Assembly: GCA_963734025.1 (NCBI GenBank)
Contig: CAVTFR010000015.1
Coordinates: 186,001-250,000 of the forward strand
Direction: 5' to 3'
Source of the DNA: JACVRW01 sp963734025
Lineage (GTDB): Bacteria; Actinomycetota; Thermoleophilia; Solirubrobacterales; Thermoleophilaceae
Length of the DNA: 64,000 nucleotides
The position numbers and the translations under genes were made by a program. The notes beneath the pieces are model-generated. The model had not been told where the DNA came from. It did no database searches and was given only the letters and a program-made list of their open reading frames with translations. Of the stretch, positions 32,313-40,288 are shown one piece after another. Within the stretch, counting starts at the first letter, position 1; each line of letters begins with the position of its first letter.

Positions 32313-32915
32313 GTGGCGAAGCAGAAGCAGATCAAGATGCAGACGCAGGTCGGTGCATTGGCGGCCATCCCCCAGCTGGAGTCACGCACCGACGAGCAAT
32401 TGATGAGCGAGTCGAAGCACCGCGTGGCCGCCAAAGCCATCCTCGGGGCCCGCGCCGCGGAGCGCTACGACGTCAAGGCCGCGCGCGCCTACTTCAACGA
32501 GGCGCTCGCCGGCTCCCACCCGCAGGAGCGCCCGGCGCTGCGTCAGATGATGAAGGCCTCGATGGCGCTCGCCGAGCGCCGGCCGGACGAGCTGAAGGAC
32601 GCCATGGAGAAGCTCGGTCAGGAGGCGCCGTCGGGCCGGCAGCTCTTCCTGCTGCGGCTGATGGGCCTGCTGATCCCGCCGCAGAGCGCCGGGATCTTCG
32701 CCCGCGTCCGCGGAATCCTGCTGCTGATCGCGCTGGTCATCGTGCTGCTGGCGGTCGGCTTCGCGGTCGTCAAGCTGATCGCTCTGCCCTTCGGCGGCCT
32801 CGGCACCCCCACCGCCGTCTTCTTCGGCTTCCTGCTGGTCGTGGTCGCGATCGGCGTCCTCGTCCTTTTCGGGCGCCGCAGACAGGCACGAGCCAGAGCC
32901 GCCCGCGGTATCTGA
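32313..32915 (+). CDS. Hypothetical protein with C-terminal membrane helices
   Basis: The 200-residue protein starts at a GTG (VAKQKQIKMQTQVGALAAIPQLESRTDEQLM). The soluble part, about 1-130, looks helical and TPR-like (AAKAILGARAAERYDVKAARAYFNEALAG). Two membrane helices follow: GILLLIALVIVLLAVGFAVVKLIAL and PTAVFFGFLLVVVAIGVLVLF, ending with a basic tail. I do not recognise the family. Confidence 0.7.
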   Translation: MAKQKQIKMQTQVGALAAIPQLESRTDEQLMSESKHRVAAKAILGARAAERYDVKAARAYFNEALAGSHPQERPALRQMMKASMALAERRPDELKDAMEKLGQEAPSGRQLFLLRLMGLLIPPQSAGIFARVRGILLLIALVIVLLAVGFAVVKLIALPFGGLGTPTAVFFGFLLVVVAIGVLVLFGRRRQARARAARGI

Positions 32916-32934
32916 CTGGACCGTTCGCGCGGCT

Positions 32935-33687
32935 CTAGTTGAGCGCGGCCGACAGGCGCCGCCGGTACTCGCGCGCCAGGGGGTGGTCCGGGCCGAGCTC
33001 GGTGAAGATCGCCACCATCACGCGCCTGACCAGGTCGCGGCGCTCGGGATCGGCGAGCGCTTCCTGGAGGCGCTCGAGCGCCGTGCCGGGATCGCCCGCG
33101 TCCCAGGCCTCGAAGGCGGGCTGCAGCTCGGGGTCGTCCTGGAGCTTCACTCGCGCGACGAGGCCCTCCGCCACGAAGTCGCCGGAGATCGACTCGAGCA
33201 GCTCGAGCACTTCGTCGGTTTCACCCCTCCCCAGCAGCAGCTTGCCGAGCTCGCGACGAGCGCTCGTGTGGCCGGGGTCGAGCTCGAGGGCGCGTCGCAG
33301 CGACGCCTCGTCCCCGCTCTGCGCGAGCTCGTCTGCCTCTGACGGCACGAGCTCGTCGAAGAAGCGCTCGACCTCGGCCGGCGGCAGCGCCCCGCTGAAC
33401 TCGGAGACGACGCGGCCATGGTGAAAGGCCTTGACGGCCGGGATCCCCTGGATCCGGAACAGCGCCTGCAGGCGCTGGTTTCGGTCGACGTCGACCTTGG
33501 CGAGCTCGACCTTTCCCTCACGCGCCGCCACCGCCCGCTCGAGCGCCGGAGTGAGCTGCTTGCACGGTCCGCACCAGTCGGCCCAGAAGTCGACGACCAC
33601 GGGGATGTCTTCCGAGCGGGCGATCACGCGCTGCTCGAAGTCCGCTTCGTCGACGTCGTAGACGGGCGCCAGCTGATCAGGACTCAT
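32935..33687 (-). CDS. Thioredoxin-TPR protein (CnoX/YbbN-like)
   Basis: The 250-residue protein has an N-terminal thioredoxin domain with the active site WADWCGPCKQ (C39, C42). A C-terminal TPR-like part follows (RRALELDPGHTSARRELGKLLLGRGETDEVLELLE). Proteins of this type act as thioredoxin-fold chaperones that hold clients for GroEL or DnaK. The ATG at 33687 lies inside the end of the cyclophilin gene, 11 bases of overlap, so both are probably in one transcript. A longer frame exists upstream but has no family sequence. Confidence 0.92.
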   Translation of the reverse strand: MSPDQLAPVYDVDEADFEQRVIARSEDIPVVVDFWADWCGPCKQLTPALERAVAAREGKVELAKVDVDRNQRLQALFRIQGIPAVKAFHHGRVVSEFSGALPPAEVERFFDELVPSEADELAQSGDEASLRRALELDPGHTSARRELGKLLLGRGETDEVLELLESISGDFVAEGLVARVKLQDDPELQPAFEAWDAGDPGTALERLQEALADPERRDLVRRVMVAIFTELGPDHPLAREYRRRLSAALN

Positions 33688-34426
33688 CGAGGCTCGCCTT
33701 CTCCAATAGGACGGTCCGTCGCGGTGTTCCAGTATTGCTCGCCGGGTCGCCGAGCTGCTCGATCGCGAGCGCCACATCCAGGCCCTTCACGACCTCGCCG
33801 AGGACGGCGTAGTCCGGCGGAAGGCCGGCGTCGGGCGCGGTCACGATGTAGAACTGGCTGCCCGATGTGCCGGGCGGCTCGACGTCCGTCTTCGCCATCG
33901 CCGCGACCCCCTGCGTATAGGTGGTGTCCGCGGGCGGCTGGTCCCGCACCGAATAGCCGGGACCGCCCGTGCCCTGGCCGGTCGGATCGCCGCCCTGGAT
34001 CACGAAACCCGGGATGATCCGGTGGAAGACGGTGCCGTCGTAGAAGCCCTGGCGGACGAGCGATGCAAACGAGGCGGCCGTCTTCGGCGAGGTCTTCTGA
34101 TCGAGCTTCACCGTGATGCTGCCGCAGCTCGTCTTCAGCACGGCCCGATAGGTCCGTGACGGGTCGAGCTTCGCGGAGGGCTTCCTTGCGCCACCGTCGG
34201 GCTTCGGCTCGGGTGCCTGAACCTCGCGGCAGGGCTCCCCCTGCTTGGGCGGCGCCTCCTGCTCAGCCTGTGCGGCCGCCTCGCCGGCGCCGTTGGCCGC
34301 CTCGCCGGCGCCGTTGGCCGCCTCGCCGGCGCCCGAGGATCCGTCCCCGGAGTCGTCGTCATCGCCCCCGCATGAAGCCACCAACAGCAGCGCAAGGCAC
34401 AGCACAAGTGCAAACGGGCGGGCCAC
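33677..34426 (-). CDS. Cyclophilin-type peptidyl-prolyl isomerase lipoprotein
   Basis: The 249-residue protein begins with a lipoprotein signal (ALVLCLALLLVASC, lipobox Cys19). A short repeat GEAANGA follows, encoded by a 21-bp tandem duplication around 34280-34337. The cyclophilin domain shows TSCGSITVKLDQKTSPKTAASFASLVRQGFYDGTVFHRIIPGFVIQGGDPTGQGTGGPGY, FHR being the catalytic motif. It should fold proteins outside the membrane. It starts at a GTG only 19 bases from the divergent HAD gene. Confidence 0.93.
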   Translation of the reverse strand: MARPFALVLCLALLLVASCGGDDDDSGDGSSGAGEAANGAGEAANGAGEAAAQAEQEAPPKQGEPCREVQAPEPKPDGGARKPSAKLDPSRTYRAVLKTSCGSITVKLDQKTSPKTAASFASLVRQGFYDGTVFHRIIPGFVIQGGDPTGQGTGGPGYSVRDQPPADTTYTQGVAAMAKTDVEPPGTSGSQFYIVTAPDAGLPPDYAVLGEVVKGLDVALAIEQLGDPASNTGTPRRTVLLEKASLDES

Positions 34427-34433
34427 CGAGCCG

Positions 34434-34440
34434 TAGGCTA
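34434..34440. promoter_or_regulatory. Shared bidirectional -10: TAGGCTA between divergent starts
   Basis: The plus strand reads TAGGCT (34434-34439), 6 bases before the GTG at 34446. The minus strand reads TAGCCT (34440-34435), 8 bases before the GTG at 34426. One 7-bp sequence seems to serve as -10 for both directions in a 19-bp gap. Both transcripts would be leaderless. Confidence 0.5.
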
Positions 34441-34445
34441 GCGAT

Positions 34446-35240
34446 GTGACCCTGTCCCCCCTCGCGGCCCGTTACGACCAGTTCATCCTCGATTTGGACG
34501 GCTGCGTATGGATCGGCCACGAGCCCACACCGGGCGTCAAGGACGCCCTCGAGCAGCTCCGCGAGCATGGAAAACGGGTCGCGTTCGCCACCAACGATCC
34601 GCGCAGCGCGACCGAGGATTACGTGGCGCGCCTCTGGAAGATGGGTATCAGGGCCTCGCTGCGCGACGTCGTGACGGCGGGCGGCGCGATGCAGCATCTG
34701 CTCGCCGAGACCCGCAGCGGCCGCACGGCATTCGTGGTCGGGATGGAGGCGCTGCGGAGGCATGTCGCCGACGCCGGCTGCAGGGTGCTGAACGGCACAG
34801 ACCTGGCCTCGCGCGCCGAGGTCGTCGTCGTGGGCGGAACCGACCAGCTTGTCTTCGACGACCTGCGCAACGCCGCTCTGGCGGTCCGCCGCGGCGCCGA
34901 TTTCCTCGCGACCGCCCGCGATCCCACCTATCCCCAGCCCGATGGTCTCTGGCCGGGAACCGGTGCGATCCTCGCCGCGGTCGAGGTCGCCAGCGGCAGG
35001 ACCGCCGAGATCGTCGGCAAGCCCCAGCCGCAGCTGCTCCTCACCGCCCTCGACCGCCTCGGCGACGGCAACACCCTCGTAGTCGGTGACAGGATCGACA
35101 CGGACCTCGGCGCGGCCGCGGCCGCCGGGCTCGATTCCGCGCTCGTGCTCACGGGCGGCGCGAAGCGCGAGGACGTCGACGGCCTCGAGCCGGCCCCCGT
35201 CGCCGTCGGCGAGACGCTCGCGCGGCTGCTCGTGGGCTGA
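34446..35240 (+). CDS. HAD-superfamily class IIA phosphatase (NagD-like)
   Basis: The 264-residue protein has the HAD motifs: DLDGCVW with D16 and D18, FATNDP for motif II, and VGDRIDTDLGAAAAAG for motif IV. The IIA cap is present (VVVGGTDQLVFDDLRNA). Relatives dephosphorylate sugar phosphates, nucleotides or glycerol phosphate. The GTG start follows the shared -10 described at 34434. Confidence 0.92.
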   Translation: MTLSPLAARYDQFILDLDGCVWIGHEPTPGVKDALEQLREHGKRVAFATNDPRSATEDYVARLWKMGIRASLRDVVTAGGAMQHLLAETRSGRTAFVVGMEALRRHVADAGCRVLNGTDLASRAEVVVVGGTDQLVFDDLRNAALAVRRGADFLATARDPTYPQPDGLWPGTGAILAAVEVASGRTAEIVGKPQPQLLLTALDRLGDGNTLVVGDRIDTDLGAAAAAGLDSALVLTGGAKREDVDGLEPAPVAVGETLARLLVG

Positions 35241-35261
35241 GCGCCTGTCCGCGCCCGATCC

Positions 35262-35768
35262 TCAGGCTGCCGACCGCAGCATGGCCTCCACCTCCCCAGG
35301 TTCCGCTCCGACGAGCGCGCAGGCCTCCGGCGTGACCGTCAGGCCGGCCTGCGACGCCTGAGCGAGCCCCTCGGCCGCCGGCAGCCCGCGCACGTCGTTC
35401 AGGTGCGCGGCGCACACCGCAGCCACGAAGTCCGTCCAGCGGTTTCCGTGCAGCGCCACCGCGCCGGGGCGCTTCGTCTCCGTGCGCAGCAGCGAGACGA
35501 GCTCGTCGAGCGCCGCGGCGCCCTCCTCCGTCGCCGCAACCGGGACGTGGTGCCAGGCGAGCCCCGCGTCGTCGTAGGCGCCGAGGTTGTGGCGCGTCGG
35601 GCTCGTCGATACGACCAGGCGCACCCGCCTCGTCTTCAGGTAGGCGATCTCCGCGTCGCGGCGCTCGGCACGGTGGCTGCGTCCGCCTCCCCCGGGCCGT
35701 TCGAGACCGCAGAGCTTGCGCGCCCGCGCCCACCAGATCCGTCTGGGCTCCTGCTCGTTGACGTCCAT
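35262..35768 (-). CDS. Tyrosine-phosphatase-fold protein with degenerate active site
   Basis: The 168-residue protein has a dual-specificity-phosphatase-like order: VRLVVSTSPTRHNLGAYDDAGLAWHHVPV, then VSLLRTETKRPGAVALHGNRWTDFVAAVCAAHL. The second part sits where HCxxGxxR is expected, but it reads HGNRWTD, with no catalytic Cys. It is therefore probably a pseudophosphatase. The assignment rests on pattern recognition and could be wrong. It is divergent from the amidotransferase gene. Confidence 0.5.
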   Translation of the reverse strand: MDVNEQEPRRIWWARARKLCGLERPGGGGRSHRAERRDAEIAYLKTRRVRLVVSTSPTRHNLGAYDDAGLAWHHVPVAATEEGAAALDELVSLLRTETKRPGAVALHGNRWTDFVAAVCAAHLNDVRGLPAAEGLAQASQAGLTVTPEACALVGAEPGEVEAMLRSAA

Positions 35769-35827
35769 ATGAGGGGAAGCCGGGACGGGCGGGAACTCGC
35801 CCCCGGCGCGGTAATCTCCCGCCCGTC

Positions 35828-36646
35828 ATGTGCCGTGTGTTCGGCTGCGTCGCAGCGGAGCCGGTGTCGATCCGGCATGAGCTCCTCGAGGCGGAGAACC
35901 CGCTCATCCGCCAGTCCGAGGATCACGACTCCGGCTGGGGAATGGCCGTGTACGACCGCTGCGAGGGCTGCAAGCCGGCGATCGTGCGCTTTCCGGAGGC
36001 GGCGTACGCGGACGGCGAGTTCATCTCGGCGACCAGCATGCGCGGCCGCATCTTCAACGTGCACGTGCGGCGCGCGACGATGGGCGACCTCAGCCCGCAC
36101 AACACGCACCCCTTCTCGCTCGACTGCTACACGCTCGGCCACAATGGGACGATCGTGGACTACCCGCGCCTGCGCGTCGCCGGCATGCGGGAGCCCGAGG
36201 GAGACACGGACTCGGAGCACCTCTTCAACCTGCTGATGAGCGACTACGACCGGGGGGCGCCGGTTGCGAGCCTGCGCAGGGCGATCACGCGGACCGTTGA
36301 GCGCTCCGCGTTCTCAGGCGTGAACGTGCTGTTCTCGGACGGCGAGCGGCTCTACGCATACCGGCTCGGCCTCTTCGAGCTCCACTGGCTGGCGCGCCCC
36401 GGGCAGCTGCTCGTCGCCTCGGAGGTGCTGACCGGCGAGCGCTGGCACAGCGTGCAGCAGGACGTGCTGCTCACACTCGACCCCGATGACCTCGAAGAGC
36501 CTCACGCCGAGCGCCTGCTCGGCGACGAGCTCCTCAGCCGGGCGGAGATCCGCAAGATCGACCACGCGCCACACCTGCGCGGGGCCGAGCGCGGTGCGGC
36601 CGCCGCCGAACGGGCACGGACGGCAGCGGCGGCGGCTGCCGAGTGA
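35828..36646 (+). CDS. Class II glutamine amidotransferase
   Basis: The 272-residue protein starts MCRVFGCVAAEPVS, with Cys2 as the N-terminal nucleophile. NVHVRRATMGDLSPHNTHPFSL and LGHNGTIVDYPRL form the glutaminase pocket. It lacks a fused synthase domain, like EgtC/YafJ-type enzymes. The Ala-rich C-terminus looks disordered. TAATCT, 10 bases before the ATG, may be the -10. Its stop overlaps the dagK start, which links it to the cell-wall/lipid cluster downstream. Confidence 0.88.
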   Translation: MCRVFGCVAAEPVSIRHELLEAENPLIRQSEDHDSGWGMAVYDRCEGCKPAIVRFPEAAYADGEFISATSMRGRIFNVHVRRATMGDLSPHNTHPFSLDCYTLGHNGTIVDYPRLRVAGMREPEGDTDSEHLFNLLMSDYDRGAPVASLRRAITRTVERSAFSGVNVLFSDGERLYAYRLGLFELHWLARPGQLLVASEVLTGERWHSVQQDVLLTLDPDDLEEPHAERLLGDELLSRAEIRKIDHAPHLRGAERGAAAAERARTAAAAAAE

Positions 36647-37516
36647 GCCGGCGCTTCGCGCTGCTGGTCAACCCGGCCTCCGGCGGCGGGAAGGCCCTCG
36701 ACGCGCTTCCCGCGGTGCACGAGACCCTGGACGCGCTCGGCGCAGCGCACCGCACCGTCTTCACGCGCAGCATCGAGCACGCCCAGGATGAGGCCGCCAC
36801 TGCGGTGGCGGCCGGTGAGACGGTGGCGGCGGTGAGCGGTGACGGCCTCATGAGGCCGATGGCCGCGGCGCTCAAGAACACCGGCTCCGCCATCGCCCTG
36901 ATTCCCTGCGGGCGCGGCAACGACTTCGCACGCGTGCTCGGCATCCCCTCCGAGCCCGCCGCCGCGGCGCGCGTGGCGGTCGAGGGAGAGGAGCGCCTGG
37001 TCGACGTGGCGAACGTCGACGGCACCCCGTTTGTCGGCATCGCGAGCTTCGGCTTCGACTCGGACGCCAACCGGATCGCCAACGACACCAAGCGGATCCG
37101 CGGCAACGCGGTCTACCTCTACGCCGCCCTGCGGGCGCTGGCGGCCTGGAAGCCGGCCGCCTTCAGCGTGACCGTCGACGGCAGCGTCCACGAGGCGACC
37201 GGCTTCTCCGTGGTGGTCGGCAACTCGAAGGCCTACGGTGGCGGCATGTACGTCCTCCCCCACGCCGAGCTCGACGACGGCCGGCTGGACGTGCTGATCG
37301 CCAAGGGCAGCCTCGAAGCTCACGTTCCTGCGCGAGCTGCCGCTGATCTTCCGCGGCGCGCACGTGAACTCACCGCGCGCGCTGTTCCTGCGCGGCGAAG
37401 TCGTCGAGGTCGCGACCGACCGCCCGTTCGTCATCTACGCCGACGGCGACCCGATCGGGGCGACGCCCGCGACCCTGGGGGTCGAGCAGCGCTGCCTGCG
37501 CGTGATCGCGCCCTGA
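36643..37516 (+). pseudogene. Diacylglycerol/lipid kinase (DagK family), single-base frameshift
   Basis: The first 223 codons are a good lipid kinase: FALLVNPASGGGKA, AAVSGDGLMRPMA (GDGT-like motif), ALIPCGRGNDFARVLG and VVVGNSKAYGGGMYVLPHAELDDGRLDVLIAKG. At 37311-37312 one extra C breaks the frame. Removing it restores SSKLTFLRELPLIFRGAHVNSPRA through YADGDPIGATP to a stop at 37514-37516, and that stop overlaps the murT ATG (TGATG), as expected for an intact operon. I think this is a sequence error or a very recent mutation. Confidence 0.82.
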
Positions 37517-38868
37517 TGTACCGCGCCGCGCGCAGCCTCGCCCGCCTCGTGCGGGCCGCGAGCCGCCGCCTTGGGCGCACCGGCGGGACGACCGCCCCCG
37601 GCCGGCTGCTGCTGCGCCTGTCGCCGCGCGCCCTCGGCCGCATGGCGGAGGAGCTCGACGAGGGCTCGGTGCTCGTTTCGGCTACCAACGGCAAGACCAC
37701 GACCGCCTCCATGATCGCCGCCGGGCTCGGCGGCGCCACCGGCGAGCTCGTACACAACCGCGCGGGCTCGAACATGGCCTGGGGAGTGGCGACCGCGCTG
37801 CTCGACGCCGGTCGGCGCCCCGGCCAGCTCGGGCTGTTCGAGGTCGACGAGGCCTGGCTCGGGCAGGTCGCGCGGGAGGTCGAGCCTCGGCTCGTCCTGC
37901 TCGCCAACCTGTTCCGCGACCAGCTCGACCGCTACGGCGAGCTCGAGCTGCTCGCCGACCGCTGGGCGGAGACGGTGGCGGAGCTCGACGGTCGCGCCGG
38001 CTTCGTCCTCAATGCCGACGACCCGCTCGTCGCGGACCTCGGCCGCGGCCGCGAGCAGGTGACCTACTTCGGCCTCGCCGACGACTCCCAGACGCTCCCG
38101 GCGATGCAGCACGCCGCCGACTCGAAGCACTGCCGCAACTGCGGCCACCCGTACGAATACGACGCGATCTACCTGGGCCACCTGGGGCGCTACCACTGCC
38201 CGAACTGCGGCCGCCGGCGGCCCGACCCCGAGGTGGTCGCCACACGCGTCGAGCTCGAGGGCATGCGCGGCTCGCGCCTGACGCTCGAGACGCCGGCGGG
38301 GATGCTCGACCTGCGCCTCCCCCTCCCCGGCCTCTACAACGTCTACAACGCGGTCGCGGCCGCGGCCACGCTCCTGCGCCTGAACGTGCCGCTCGCGGCC
38401 GTGGGCGAGGCGCTCGAGGGCTTCGGCGGCGCCTTCGGGCGCGTGGAGACGATCCCGATCGAGGGTCGCCAGGTCTCGATCCTCCTGATCAAGAACCCGG
38501 CCGGCGCCAACGAGGTCCTGCGCACGCTCACGCTCGAGGACGGCGAGCTCGACCTTTGGTTCGCGCTCAACGACCGCATCGCCGACGGCCGCGACATCTC
38601 CTGGATCTGGGACGCCGACTTCGAGGTGCTCGCCGGCCGCGTGCGCCGCGCGACCTGCTCCGGCACGCGCGCCGAGGAGATGGCCCTGCGGCTCAAGTAC
38701 GCCGGCATCGACGCGCCGATCGAGGTGGACCGCGACCTCGCCGGATCGCTGGACGGCGCCGTCGCCGCAGCCGGCGAGCGTCTGTTCGCGCTCCCGACCT
38801 ACACGGCGCTGCTGGAGCTGCGCGACCTGCTGGCGCGGCGCGGTCTGGCGAAGAGGTGGTCCGAGTGA
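37516..38868 (+). CDS. murT: Lipid II isoglutaminyl synthase, MurT subunit
   Basis: The 450-residue Mur-ligase-like protein has the P-loop ATNGKTTT (residues 56-63). It also has a four-Cys zinc ribbon (CRNCGHPYEYDAIYL ... YHCPNCGRRRP) and the C-terminal domain (LIKNPAGANEVLRTL, WIWDADFE) typical of MurT. With GatD it amidates the D-glutamate of lipid II. The ATG overlaps the restored dagK stop. A methyltransferase gene lies between it and gatD. Confidence 0.94.
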   Translation: MYRAARSLARLVRAASRRLGRTGGTTAPGRLLLRLSPRALGRMAEELDEGSVLVSATNGKTTTASMIAAGLGGATGELVHNRAGSNMAWGVATALLDAGRRPGQLGLFEVDEAWLGQVAREVEPRLVLLANLFRDQLDRYGELELLADRWAETVAELDGRAGFVLNADDPLVADLGRGREQVTYFGLADDSQTLPAMQHAADSKHCRNCGHPYEYDAIYLGHLGRYHCPNCGRRRPDPEVVATRVELEGMRGSRLTLETPAGMLDLRLPLPGLYNVYNAVAAAATLLRLNVPLAAVGEALEGFGGAFGRVETIPIEGRQVSILLIKNPAGANEVLRTLTLEDGELDLWFALNDRIADGRDISWIWDADFEVLAGRVRRATCSGTRAEEMALRLKYAGIDAPIEVDRDLAGSLDGAVAAAGERLFALPTYTALLELRDLLARRGLAKRWSE

Positions 38869-39578
38869 CCCATAGGGGCGTCATCTGGCACGACGTCGAG
38901 AACGGCTCCTATGCGGCCGATCTCGAGCTGTGGCGCGCGCTCGCGGCCGAAGCCGGCGACCCCGTCCTCGATCTCGGGGCCGGCACCGGCAGGGTCGCCC
39001 GCGACCTGCACGCGGCGGGACACGAGGTCCACGCGCTCGACTCGGACGCCGAGCTGCTCGCCGCGCTCGGGGAGCGGGCACCGGGCGTGACCACGCTCGC
39101 CGCCGACGCCCGCACGTTCTCGTCCGACGAGCGCTTCGCGCTCATCCTCGCCCCGATGCAGCTGGTTCAGATCCTCGGCGGCCCGGCCGAGCGGCTTGCC
39201 ATGCTCGAACGCGTGCACGTGCATCTCATGCCGGGCGGGCGCTTCGCAGCCGCGCTTGCGAACCCGTATGACGCCGTCGCCGAGGAGGATCGCTCGCCGC
39301 CCTATCCCGACGTGATCGAGCACGACGGCTGGGTTTTCTCGAGCCAGCCGGTCTGGGTCAGGGAGCAGGCCGGCCAGGTGATCGTCGAGCGCCACCGCCA
39401 GGCCGTAGCGCCGGACGGGACCCTCGAGGAGGAGAACGCTCCCTTTGCGCTCGACGTCCTGAGCGAAGCCGAGTTCGAGGACGAGGCGCGTGCGGCCGGG
39501 CTCGAACCGGTGGCCCGTCACGCGATTCCGGAGACAAGCGACCACATCGGAAGCGTGGTGATCGAGTGCCGGCGCTGA
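38865..39578 (+). CDS. SAM-dependent methyltransferase between murT and gatD
   Basis: The 237-residue class I methyltransferase has motif I VLDLGAGTGRVARDL, motif II HALDSDAELLAAL and FALILAPMQLVQILGG. The substrate is unknown. The GTG overlaps the murT stop, and its end overlaps gatD by 13 bases, so it is embedded in the lipid II amidation operon. Its substrate may therefore be an envelope precursor, though this is only inferred from position. Confidence 0.9.
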   Translation: MTHRGVIWHDVENGSYAADLELWRALAAEAGDPVLDLGAGTGRVARDLHAAGHEVHALDSDAELLAALGERAPGVTTLAADARTFSSDERFALILAPMQLVQILGGPAERLAMLERVHVHLMPGGRFAAALANPYDAVAEEDRSPPYPDVIEHDGWVFSSQPVWVREQAGQVIVERHRQAVAPDGTLEEENAPFALDVLSEAEFEDEARAAGLEPVARHAIPETSDHIGSVVIECRR

Positions 39579-40288
39579 GGGTCTGCTCGCTCTACCCGGA
39601 CCTGATGAACATCTACGCCGACCGCGGCAACATCGCAATCCTGAGGGCGCGCTGCGAGTGGCGGGGGCTCGGCTTCGAGCACGCGTCCTCCGGCGCGGGC
39701 GAACCGCTCGACCCGGACGCTCACGACCTCTTCTACATGGGCGGCGGCCAGGACCGCGACCAGATCTCGATCGCCCCCGACATGGCCAAGACGAAGCGTG
39801 CGGGCCTGCATGACGCGGCCGGGCGCGGCGCGGTGGTGCTCGCCGTGTGCGGCGGCTACCAGCTGCTCGGCCACTCCTATGAGCTCGGCGGCGAGGAGCT
39901 CCCTGGAGTCGGACTCGTCGATCTGCGGACCGTGCGCGAGCCCGGTCCGCGCCTGATCGGGAACTGCGCCATAGAGGCGGACCTCGGCGGCGGCCCGCGC
40001 CTGATCGCGGGCTTCGAGAACCACGGCGGGCGGACCTACCTGGGTAGCGGCGAGCGCCCACTGGGACGGGTGCTGAAGGGCCACGGCAACAACGGCCGCG
40101 ACGGCTTCGAGGGCGTCCACTCCCGCAACGTGATCGGGACCTATCTGCATGGCCCGCTGCTGCCGAAGAACGTCTGGCTCGCGGACCGGCTGATCGAGCT
40201 GGCGCTCGGCATCGAGCTGGAGCCGCTGCCGGACGACCGGCTCGAGGCCGCCGCGCACGCCTCGGCTCGCCGGGCGGCGGGCGTCTAG
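39566..40288 (+). CDS. gatD: Lipid II isoglutaminyl synthase, GatD glutaminase subunit
   Basis: The 240-residue class I (CobB/CobQ-like) glutamine amidotransferase has the nucleophile C95 in VLAVCGGYQLLG and catalytic H195 in IGTYLHGPLLPKN. The N-terminus LRVCSLYPDLMNIYADRGNIAIL is characteristic of GatD. It supplies ammonia to MurT for isoglutamine formation in peptidoglycan. Its stop overlaps by four bases the end of the convergent ATPase gene. Confidence 0.94.
   Translation: MPALRVCSLYPDLMNIYADRGNIAILRARCEWRGLGFEHASSGAGEPLDPDAHDLFYMGGGQDRDQISIAPDMAKTKRAGLHDAAGRGAVVLAVCGGYQLLGHSYELGGEELPGVGLVDLRTVREPGPRLIGNCAIEADLGGGPRLIAGFENHGGRTYLGSGERPLGRVLKGHGNNGRDGFEGVHSRNVIGTYLHGPLLPKNVWLADRLIELALGIELEPLPDDRLEAAAHASARRAAGV

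Noticed and set aside
36643..38868. A single 741-residue lipid kinase-MurT fusion
   Set aside because: The fused stretch around the junction is Arg-rich nonsense. The other frame restores the kinase C-terminus and a TGATG overlap with murT.
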